From DTGL01 sp038895395 (lineage in GTDB: Archaea > Iainarchaeota > Iainarchaeia > Iainarchaeales > DTGL01): a stretch of 18,973 nt of DNA. Numbering within the stretch: the stretch's first letter is position 1; the number at the start of each line of letters is the position of its first letter. Location: the NCBI GenBank assembly GCA_038895395.1, contig JAWANJ010000016.1, forward strand, positions 1-18,973, read 5' to 3'. Below are positions 7,576-14,142 of this stretch, in pieces. Position numbers and translations under genes: made by a program. The notes beneath the pieces are model-generated. The model saw only the letters and a list, made by a program, of their open reading frames with translations, made no database searches and was not told the DNA's origin.

Positions 7576-8496
7576 ATGGACAACTTAGAACTTGCAATAG
7601 TTGGTGCTGGGCCGGCCGGCATCACAGCTGGCATATATTCAAAAAGAAAAGGTCTTACCGTAGAGATATTTGAAGAAAAGGTTGCTGGTGGAACATTAAA
7701 CGAAGCGGTTCTAATAGAAAATTACCCTGGTTTTAAGCCGATCGTAGGTCACAAGCTTGCTAAAAAAATTGCAGCACATGCTAAAAGGCTAGGGATAAAA
7801 ATAAACGAAGCTGAAAAAATAGCTTCTGTAAAGAATATTGGTGGCAAATTTAAGCTAGAAAGTGATAGCGGCAATTCTTTTATTGCAAATGCTCTTATTC
7901 TTGCAACAGGTGCAAAGCATCGTAGGTTAAACGTGCCTAGCGCTGAAAAGTTTGAAGGCAAAGGCATAAGTTACTGTGCAACATGTGATGGGCCGCTTTA
8001 TGCAGATAAGACTGTGGCTATAGTTGGTGGCGGCAGCAGCGGCGCAGCTAATGCTATTTACATGAGCAGCATAGCACGCAAAGTTTATCTTATTGAGTAT
8101 ATGCCAAAACTAATGTGCGAAAATGCTTATTTAGATCAGCTGTCAAAAAACAAAGTTGAGATTATTACAAATGCAAATGTTTTGGAATTTTTAGGTGACT
8201 CAAATCTAAAAGGAATTCGCTATGTAGACCGTGAAACTAAAAAAGAAAAAACACTTTCAGTGGATGGCGCTTTTATTTATATAGGAATAGAGCCAAACAA
8301 TGCTTTGGCAAAGATGTTAAAATGTAGTTTAGATGAAAAGGGTTACGTAAAGGTAGATCATAAAATGCGTACTTCAGTAGAAGGTGTTTTTGCAGCTGGT
8401 GATATAACTGGTATATTCCCCCAGATGATTGTTGCTTGTGGGCAAGGGGCAATTGCAGCAGAAAGCGCATACAAATATGTAAGAAATATCCTATAG
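7576..8496 (+). CDS. trxB: Thioredoxin reductase family flavoprotein
   Basis: A 306-residue pyridine-nucleotide disulfide oxidoreductase of the low-molecular-weight thioredoxin reductase class, which passes electrons through FAD and a Cys pair to thioredoxin or a similar partner in the cytosol. The N-terminal FAD motif is GAGPAG (10-15), the redox-active pair is CATC (C134, C137), the second dinucleotide fold is GGGSSG (151-156), and the C-terminal FAD motif is GVFAAGD. Two departures from typical NADPH enzymes are visible: the usual GGGDSA is GGGSSG, and the Arg-rich HRR segment that binds the NADPH 2'-phosphate is replaced by YLIEYMPK (171-178). NADH or an unusual electron donor is therefore possible. 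Length is normal for the class. It starts 26 bases after xpd with a probable leaderless promoter and ends convergent with the PKD protein gene. Confidence 0.93.
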   Translation: MDNLELAIVGAGPAGITAGIYSKRKGLTVEIFEEKVAGGTLNEAVLIENYPGFKPIVGHKLAKKIAAHAKRLGIKINEAEKIASVKNIGGKFKLESDSGNSFIANALILATGAKHRRLNVPSAEKFEGKGISYCATCDGPLYADKTVAIVGGGSSGAANAIYMSSIARKVYLIEYMPKLMCENAYLDQLSKNKVEIITNANVLEFLGDSNLKGIRYVDRETKKEKTLSVDGAFIYIGIEPNNALAKMLKCSLDEKGYVKVDHKMRTSVEGVFAAGDITGIFPQMIVACGQGAIAAESAYKYVRNIL

Positions 8497-8534
8497 TTTT
8501 GTAATTGACAAATTTTATGCTAATTTTAAAAACC

Positions 8535-10121
8535 CTAATAAGGCGGTTCAGGTGGTATTTCAGCACCGTGTGGGGCTGGAGGCAATTCTATAGATGACTT
8601 GGATATAACCGAAAATAAAGGCCTTGTAGTGTCCAAAGACAAATTTAACACCCTTACTTTCTTAGATTTTAACCCACTGTTATCGTAGGCTGTAGCGGTC
8701 ACACTATAATAACTTGGTTCAAAGCTATATACAATTTCTTCATTTGGTCTAGCAACAACTTGCTCTCCATTGCCAAAGTCCCATGTTATGCTTTCAACTA
8801 TGCCATCTGGGTCATTAGCGTTTGGCTTAAGTGAAACCACAAATTCTTCACCAGTTATCCCAACAATTTCATATTCAAAGTTTATCTCTGGTGGTGTTCC
8901 ATAAGCAAGCTGCAATGGGAGCTGGAATATAAGTTTCATTTTCTCCTCTTCTTTGCCAGAAATAGTATTGATTTTGCCATTGGATTTATACAACCTTATA
9001 AGCCAGTCAGCCTGCACAGATTCCATTGTATCTGGGAAAAATATTTTGTCAACATATGCAAAGTACGCACTGCCAATATCATAACATCCAACATATGGAT
9101 CCTTGTTTGATATACCTTGGCAACTTTTTGCTGCTTCGTCTAGGTCTAAATAAAACATTTCTTTTCCATTGACAATCTTTTTGCGCAGCGGTATCTCATA
9201 GGATGGGCCTTTGTTTTCGTCTAGTCGCCCAACACAAGAAATAACACATTTTACAGATCCATCAACTGCTCTTAAAAGCTGTACTCCACCAAATGCTTGC
9301 GTTCTTAGGCCACCAAAGGGAATAACATGTGCTTCATAGCCATTGCTTGCTATATACACATCAGGAATAGAGGTTACCTTCTGCACCTCTGTTTCGAATT
9401 TTTTGTGAGGCCTGGCTGCACAACCACCTGGACAACCTTGGCATATAAGATAAGTTTCTGGTGGTTTTATGGTACAATAGCTCGGTGAAATATTATAATC
9501 TCCGCTAACAGCTCTAACAGCTCTTTCACTCCTATAACCGTATGAAGAGTGCCAATATTTGCTCTGACCCTTATCACAGAGTTTTGAAATGAACTCTTTG
9601 GAAACATTAATAATTGGCGGCGAGTCGATTTCTCCACCTTCGTTGATCCACTCATTTTTCCTTGGTTGTGGTTCTTCTTCTGGTTGTGGGATATCTTCAC
9701 CCGTGGGTGGTTCAATAGCTATGCCATAAGCCAAAGTCAAATGGCTTGGTGCTTTTTCAATAGGCACATCATTCTTTAGGAAATTTACCTTATATCCAGA
9801 ATCAGCACTACCTAATGAAACTTCCATTCCAACAGCAATTCTGGTTAAGCTAGCCAACTCGTTTTGATCATTTGTGTCCGGAGTCCTGCCAAAATAATTT
9901 TGTGGCGGTAAGCGAAACAATTTGAATATTTTTCCCTCATATTCAGTAACAATAGGGTAAGTTTCTCGCGGCGGACAAACATTGGATATTGCAACATAGC
10001 TTAGCTCAGTAAATCCTTTTGCCGAATCTTGAGCATAACTGTAGATAAAAAAGAACTCAAAAAAAGATAAAAAGAACATTGAAAAAGTAAAAAGTGACAC
10101 TTTTTCTTTAAATAAACCCAT
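8535..10121 (-). CDS. Secreted PKD-domain protein with Cys-rich insertion (paralogue 2)
   Basis: A 528-residue exported protein with a hydrophobic N-terminus (about 9-28, probable signal peptide ending near YAQDS) and no C-terminal helix. Residues 38-400 belong to a family I do not recognise, shared with the adjacent upstream gene: PPTGEDIPQP, KNEWINEG, SPPIINVS, VYIASNGY, VIPFGG, FYLDLDEAA and KIFFPDTMES. A PKD domain follows (about 410-495; WDFGNG and YYSVTATAYDNSG), then a short Pro-rich tail ending in PPEPPY that the paralogue lacks. An insertion around 205-240 adds four Cys (C216, C227, C230, C234), also missing in the paralogue. The start is fixed by a perfect GGAGGT six bases upstream, and the gene has its own TATA box. 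PKD domains usually mediate protein or polysaccharide contacts; a surface-layer or extracellular-complex role is inference. Confidence 0.88.
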   Translation of the reverse strand: MGLFKEKVSLFTFSMFFLSFFEFFFIYSYAQDSAKGFTELSYVAISNVCPPRETYPIVTEYEGKIFKLFRLPPQNYFGRTPDTNDQNELASLTRIAVGMEVSLGSADSGYKVNFLKNDVPIEKAPSHLTLAYGIAIEPPTGEDIPQPEEEPQPRKNEWINEGGEIDSPPIINVSKEFISKLCDKGQSKYWHSSYGYRSERAVRAVSGDYNISPSYCTIKPPETYLICQGCPGGCAARPHKKFETEVQKVTSIPDVYIASNGYEAHVIPFGGLRTQAFGGVQLLRAVDGSVKCVISCVGRLDENKGPSYEIPLRKKIVNGKEMFYLDLDEAAKSCQGISNKDPYVGCYDIGSAYFAYVDKIFFPDTMESVQADWLIRLYKSNGKINTISGKEEEKMKLIFQLPLQLAYGTPPEINFEYEIVGITGEEFVVSLKPNANDPDGIVESITWDFGNGEQVVARPNEEIVYSFEPSYYSVTATAYDNSGLKSKKVRVLNLSLDTTRPLFSVISKSSIELPPAPHGAEIPPEPPY

Positions 10122-10127
10122 TTAATT

Positions 10128-10133
10128 ACCTCC
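10128..10133 (-). promoter_or_regulatory. Shine-Dalgarno site for PKD paralogue 2
   Basis: AAGGAGGT on the minus strand, with GGAGGT six bases before the ATG at 10121. It is one of the strongest ribosome sites in the window and fixes the start. Confidence 0.85.
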
Positions 10134-10160
10134 TTCTACAAAAGGTTTTGACTTATTCAA

Positions 10161-10168
10161 TTTATATC
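10161..10168 (-). promoter_or_regulatory. TATA box for PKD paralogue 2
   Basis: GATATAAA on the minus strand lies in the 78-base gap after the upstream paralogue. It predicts a transcript start near 10138 and a leader of about 17 bases that just contains the ribosome site. Paralogue 2 may therefore be transcribed separately as well as by read-through. Confidence 0.5.
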
Positions 10169-10199
10169 TTACGTTTAAACATTTTTTGAACCAATTTTC

Positions 10200-11546
10200 T
10201 TAACCCTCAACTTTTATTGTTCTCACCTTTTTTGCTTTAAGTCCATCATTGTCATAAACTGTAAGTGATACAGTATAATACCCAGGTTTAAACCCATATG
10301 TCACTGATGTTGGTTGTTGCTTCAACACGTGTTTTTTTCCGTCACCAAAGTTCCAAGTAAGCGATTTTATTTGCCCATCAGGATCTGAGACTTCAGGAGT
10401 AAAGTTAACAAGTATTTCTTCGCCTGTAACCCCATCAAAGTTATATTCAAAATTTACTAAAGGTGGTGTGCCAGTAGCAGCAACAAGCGGCAACTGGAAC
10501 AATAGCTTTGGCTCGCTTTTTCCTTGATACTTGGACGAATACATCCTTATTAACCAATCTGCTTCCACAGATTCCATTGTGTCCGGGAAAAAGATTTTAT
10601 CAATGTATAAGAAGTGTGCTCCCTCGTTTGTGTAACAACCAACATATGTGTCTGTGCCACCAGCACACTTTTGTGCAGCCTCATCTAAATCTATGTAAAA
10701 AGAATCTTTTCCACTTTCTGCTGTTTCCTTTTGTATTGTAAGCTTATGAACCCTTGCAGACGCGTTTTTTGGCTCTAATGGCCCATCGCAAGAAACCTTA
10801 CAATCAAGAGCTATTTCCATAGCTCTAAAAAGTTGTGTACCACCAAAAGCTACTGTTTTAAGTCCACCAAAAGGTATTACATAAGCGTCATAACCATTGC
10901 TTGCAATGTATGTGCTTGGAATGCTAGAAATCTTCTCTTTTTTGGTTGTAAAAGATTGTGGTGTGCTGTAATCAGCTTGTACTGTACAAAGCTTGTTGTT
11001 ACCATAATTGGAACAATTATACTTTTTTTGTCCTTTATTGCAAAGTTTAGTTATGAACGATGTTGATACATTAATAATTGGAGGGCTGTCGTGGTTTGCA
11101 CCTTCGTTTATCCATTCATTCTTTCTGAAATTATTTTTATCTTCCCCTGGCTGTGGTAAATCTTCGCCTGTTGGTGGATCTATTGCAATTCCATGTGCCA
11201 AAGTTAGGTAACTTGGAATTTGCTGAAGAGGAACATCATTTTGGGTAAAAGTTATTTTAAAGCCACTCTCTGCTTCACTAAAAGCCAACTCACCGCCAAC
11301 ACAAATTCTTTGGTACAAATTATATTGACCCCAAACTACTGGTAGCCTAAACTCCTTTATAATTCCATTTGCATAGCCTGATATTTGGCTTATTTGTCCA
11401 TTACTGCCATATGCAAGTTCGGTTGCATTTATTCCATTTACACAGGACGCATAAGAAAAAACAAAACTAACCAAATAAACAATAAAAAAAGTAAAAAGGC
11501 CAAAATGAATTGTTTCTTTCACAAACTGCATGTTGCGAGGTTTCAT
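10200..11546 (-). CDS. Secreted PKD-domain protein (paralogue 1)
   Basis: A 448-residue exported protein with a hydrophobic N-terminus (about 14-33, probable signal peptide) and no C-terminal transmembrane helix. Residues 40-350 match the next gene block by block (PPTGEDLPQP, KNEWINEG, SPPIINVS, TYIASNGY, VIPFGG, FYIDLDEAA, KIFFPDTMES) and belong to no family I recognise. The C-terminus is a PKD domain (about 361-446; LTWNFGDG and YYTVSLTVYDNDG). Shared Cys include C169, C249, C253, C294 and C304, suggesting conserved disulfides; C178 and C187 lie in the region where the paralogue has its Cys insertion. The ATG overlaps the stop of the upstream gene by one base (TAATG) and has GAGGTG seven bases before it, so the two are translationally coupled. 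The tight coupling suggests it works with the anchored protein upstream, perhaps as an extracellular subunit. Confidence 0.9.
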   Translation of the reverse strand: MKPRNMQFVKETIHFGLFTFFIVYLVSFVFSYASCVNGINATELAYGSNGQISQISGYANGIIKEFRLPVVWGQYNLYQRICVGGELAFSEAESGFKITFTQNDVPLQQIPSYLTLAHGIAIDPPTGEDLPQPGEDKNNFRKNEWINEGANHDSPPIINVSTSFITKLCNKGQKKYNCSNYGNNKLCTVQADYSTPQSFTTKKEKISSIPSTYIASNGYDAYVIPFGGLKTVAFGGTQLFRAMEIALDCKVSCDGPLEPKNASARVHKLTIQKETAESGKDSFYIDLDEAAQKCAGGTDTYVGCYTNEGAHFLYIDKIFFPDTMESVEADWLIRMYSSKYQGKSEPKLLFQLPLVAATGTPPLVNFEYNFDGVTGEEILVNFTPEVSDPDGQIKSLTWNFGDGKKHVLKQQPTSVTYGFKPGYYTVSLTVYDNDGLKAKKVRTIKVEG

Positions 11547-13048
11547 TACTTTTCACCTCTTTGTGCAGCTCGCATATAATAGAAAGTTGCTATAACTACT
11601 GCTATTACAACAACTGTGACAATAATAATTGTTTCCATTGGTAAAATTGGCTCTTGTGGTTTTACTGGTCTTTCTCCTGGTGTTTTCTCAATGGTTGGCG
11701 TTTTAGTAACTGTTGGTGGTGTTGGCTTGGCAGGTGTTGAAGTAGCTTCTATGCGTTCCTTGTCTTCCAAAAACTTATTTATAAAATCTGCATCTCTGAA
11801 GTCTGAAAGTCTATAAACCTTTGTTATCTCCTGATGTAACTTGCCTGTGTCTGCATCTTTTATCGTGGCTTTTAGGTAAAGTTCATCGTAGCACTCCAAA
11901 GCAGTGAGGTCTTTCTTTATTGCCATAATTTTTGGTGTGATTTCGCCAGAATATCTTTCAGTAGCCAAAACATTTCCCCTGTTGTCCTTTAGCTCCAAAA
12001 TAACCTCACCATTAAAGTTTGTGAACCAATCAGTTGTATTTGAGAAACAAGCAAACATTGTAAAGTCGGTGCCTTTTAGCAGTGGGAATGAAGTTAGGCC
12101 TGTATGTATAAAACGACCTTTAGCTCCCTTTACTGTAAATCTTAGAAGAATTATACTACTCCATGTTTCATTGCTTGCGCTAATCTTTAGCTCATATGCG
12201 CTAGGCTCAAGATCACTAAAGCTTATAGAAACCTTTTTGCTAGACTTTGCCGGAATTTCAATGGTTTCACTTTTATAATATTTGCTTAATAGATTGCTCT
12301 CATCACTTTGGTCCCAAGAATAGAGCTCATAGTTTACTGTAACAGTTTGTTTATTTGCAGTGGGATTCACTAAAGGTATTTCATAAGTTATAGTATTACC
12401 GGGTTCAAAATTCTCAGAAAAATGTCTCAAAAGTTGGTGTTTGCCGTTTAGCATAACAGCATTCCTGTCGAAGTAAAATGGCAACTTGTCGTTTGTGCTA
12501 TCAACATCAAAACTGGCAAGACCTCCATAATAATTCGTAATGAAAGGTAGCCCCGATAAGTTAAAAGCGTGTAGCTCTTGGAAGTAAAGTGCAACCTCGT
12601 ACCTTCCTTTTGGTGCGTCTTTTGGAATCTTCCACTCAACGGCTAAGTCATAAGTCTGCTTTGGCAACAATGCTAAACCATCAAAAACTAAAAACTCTTT
12701 GAGAAGATGATCACCCTGGTAGTTCCCACTTTCTTTATTTTCATAGTATATTTGGGCTATCACATTTCCTTGTACAATAGCATAATCGTTGTTGTTAATA
12801 ATTGTAGTCACAACGCTGGCAGTTTCTCCAGGCTTATAAATGGTCTTTTCAGGGTGTGGGTAGTCAAATTCAATAGAGCCAAAGTGATAATAGTCAAAGC
12901 AATCAACACCGGTTGCTTCAACATTTCTACCACCAACATTTATGTTTACAACGTCTTCCCCGCCTTCTTCAATAACACTTTGTGCCAAATAAAATGGCAA
13001 CAAAAAAAAGAATACCAAAAACACCAAATAAATTCTATTTCTTATCAT
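11546..13048 (-). CDS. Anchored beta-sandwich surface protein with Pro/Thr stalk
   Basis: A 500-residue protein with a signal peptide (hydrophobic 7-22, ending near LAQS), a Pro/Thr/Lys stalk (about 438-469), a C-terminal transmembrane helix (472-491) and a tail of about nine residues. The ectodomain (about 50-415) looks like three Ig-like or CARDB-like beta-sandwiches: one around YKPGETASVVTTIINNN (71-87), one around FEPGNTITYEIPLVNPT (214-230), and one around residues 312-412 with a likely C334-C386 pair. No family is recognised with certainty. The ATG at 13048 is preferred over an in-frame TTG at 13084, because GGGGAGG lies seven bases upstream and the following residues make a normal signal peptide. 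It is the first gene of the cluster and overlaps the PKD gene by one base, so it is a candidate membrane anchor for those secreted proteins. Confidence 0.88.
   Translation of the reverse strand: MIRNRIYLVFLVFFFLLPFYLAQSVIEEGGEDVVNINVGGRNVEATGVDCFDYYHFGSIEFDYPHPEKTIYKPGETASVVTTIINNNDYAIVQGNVIAQIYYENKESGNYQGDHLLKEFLVFDGLALLPKQTYDLAVEWKIPKDAPKGRYEVALYFQELHAFNLSGLPFITNYYGGLASFDVDSTNDKLPFYFDRNAVMLNGKHQLLRHFSENFEPGNTITYEIPLVNPTANKQTVTVNYELYSWDQSDESNLLSKYYKSETIEIPAKSSKKVSISFSDLEPSAYELKISASNETWSSIILLRFTVKGAKGRFIHTGLTSFPLLKGTDFTMFACFSNTTDWFTNFNGEVILELKDNRGNVLATERYSGEITPKIMAIKKDLTALECYDELYLKATIKDADTGKLHQEITKVYRLSDFRDADFINKFLEDKERIEATSTPAKPTPPTVTKTPTIEKTPGERPVKPQEPILPMETIIIVTVVVIAVVIATFYYMRAAQRGEK
11554..11559 (-). 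promoter_or_regulatory. Shine-Dalgarno site for PKD paralogue 1, inside the upstream gene
   Basis: AGAGGTGA on the minus strand, with GAGGTG seven bases before the ATG at 11546. It lies within the last codons of the upstream gene and supports the overlapping TAATG junction as a real restart site. Confidence 0.75.
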
Positions 13049-13055
13049 ACAACAG

Positions 13056-13062
13056 CCTCCCC
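13056..13062 (-). promoter_or_regulatory. Shine-Dalgarno site deciding the start at 13048
   Basis: GGGGAGG on the minus strand, seven bases before the ATG at 13048. It rules against the TTG at 13084, which would place this sequence inside the coding region and disturb the signal peptide. Confidence 0.8.
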
Positions 13063-13111
13063 ATAATTTACTTAATATTACCAAGATTGCTTTAATTAAT
13101 TATTTTTCTAA

Positions 13112-13119
13112 TATATAAA
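13112..13119 (-). promoter_or_regulatory. TATA box for the anchored-protein/PKD cluster
   Basis: TTTATATA on the minus strand, giving a predicted start near 13090 and a leader of about 40 bases. The interval 13049-13269 holds no gene; it is a divergent AT-rich promoter region with an isolated G6 run (13136-13141). Confidence 0.5.
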
Positions 13120-13218
13120 TTTTTCTTTTTCTAATGGGGGGCAAGCATTTTCTATAATTGACCAATAAGACAGCAAAAATAAACTAATTCAAAAATAAGT
13201 GAAAAATTTAAGCAAAGG

Positions 13219-13228
13219 TTTTTATATG
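13219..13228 (+). promoter_or_regulatory. BRE/TATA promoter for the small exported protein
   Basis: TTTTTATATG is preceded by purine-rich AAAGG, which resembles an archaeal BRE plus TATA element. It predicts a leader of about 20 bases carrying AAAGGCGAT just before the ATG at 13270. A second candidate, TTATATAA at 13238-13245, would give a leaderless start instead. Confidence 0.5.
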
Positions 13229-13269
13229 TAAAAAATGTTATATAATCAAAGACAATCAAAGGCGATAAA

Positions 13270-14067
13270 ATGGGAGCGATAAAAAGAGAGAGCTTTTATT
13301 TAATGTTCCTTTTGTTTTTTGTTGGTTTAGTAAGTGCCTTTACTATTACCACAGAAACTCTTTCAGATTCAGAACGTCTCCTCAGGGACATTAAGCTTAA
13401 AGATTCTTCAATTTCAATAGATGCAAGCCCATTGAGTGGAAAATACAACTGGCAAAATGTAGAATATGTTTTTATGCCATTTTATTATCAACCAATAATT
13501 GAAAATTACTCATATGAAGGTCGACCGAAGGTAAGCCTTAAAGTTAAAGTAATAGACAAAAGCACAAGAAAAGAATACATGTTAGATTGTGGTCTTGGAA
13601 CCTTATCTGGGGCTAAGCACCGGGGTGTTGGAGAAATACAAGCTTGCTACCGAAACGATTTAGCTGCCAGAGTTCTTGAGTACAAAATTACATCTATAAA
13701 TGGGCCTTTATACTTATTAACTAGCTACATTGGCCCAGATAGTGTCGTATATTCAATTAAAGGGGGAGAGTCAAAAGCAGTAATAATCAATTTTGATGTA
13801 AGATTTAGATCTAACAGTATTATTAACACCAGACCAGAATATACTGAATGGTTCAGTACTCAGGAACAGATAAATGCCTTTGGCTCTGTAACCGGCCAAG
13901 GCGGTCCAGGAACTGTGGGTCCAACAGTAACACCACCACCTGATCAAAATGCTCCCGTGGTACCGCCAGTAGTTTTACCTACCGACTGCAGACAATGTGT
14001 TTCAATAATTCAGTGCCTTGCTTGTTTACACTATAATCTAATAAGCTCAATAAAAAGGATATGGTAA
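13270..14067 (+). CDS. Small exported protein with Cys-rich C-terminus, unknown family
   Basis: A 265-residue protein with a signal peptide (hydrophobic 10-23, ending near VSAF). The central region (about 30-195) has no family I recognise and contains C107 and C126, which may form a disulfide. A Gly/Pro/Val/Thr linker (about 208-237) leads to a short Cys-rich tail, C-x2-C-x5-C-x2-C (C240, C243, C249, C252), and then LHYNLISSIKRIW. It lacks a clear membrane anchor; the amphipathic last 15 residues could associate with a membrane or another protein. It is transcribed divergently from the PKD cluster, from which it is separated by a shared promoter region, and converges on the six-repeat protein gene. 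A role with its exported neighbours is inferred from position only. Confidence 0.85.
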   Translation: MGAIKRESFYLMFLLFFVGLVSAFTITTETLSDSERLLRDIKLKDSSISIDASPLSGKYNWQNVEYVFMPFYYQPIIENYSYEGRPKVSLKVKVIDKSTRKEYMLDCGLGTLSGAKHRGVGEIQACYRNDLAARVLEYKITSINGPLYLLTSYIGPDSVVYSIKGGESKAVIINFDVRFRSNSIINTRPEYTEWFSTQEQINAFGSVTGQGGPGTVGPTVTPPPDQNAPVVPPVVLPTDCRQCVSIIQCLACLHYNLISSIKRIW

Positions 14068-14142
14068 TTTAGCAGAAGCGGAAAATAAAAAATAAAAAGA
14101 AGAAAAAAATGAATAAAAAATAAAAAACTAAAAAATAAAAAA
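14068..14142 (-). terminator. Multiple T-tract terminator of the right-hand minus-strand cluster
   Basis: Read on the minus strand, this gap directly after the stop at 14143 contains seven T runs of five to seven bases, separated by one to five other bases. Archaeal RNA polymerase terminates at such clustered T-tracts without a hairpin. The gap is convergent, and on the + strand it is A-rich, so it would serve the minus-strand genes only. Confidence 0.7.

Noticed and set aside
7611..7620. GC-rich palindromic GGCCGGCC in trxB
   Set aside because: It is explained by the Gly-Pro-Ala-Gly codons of the FAD-binding motif.
8273..8566. 97-codon minus-strand frame at the trxB 3' end
   Set aside because: It overlaps both trxB and the end of the PKD protein and has no recognisable features.
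11904..12278. 124-codon + strand frame
   Set aside because: Antisense shadow of the anchored beta-sandwich protein; hydrophobic but without a start signal.
12707..13066. 119-codon + strand frame
   Set aside because: Antisense of the same anchored protein's N-terminal half and signal peptide; no promoter or ribosome site.
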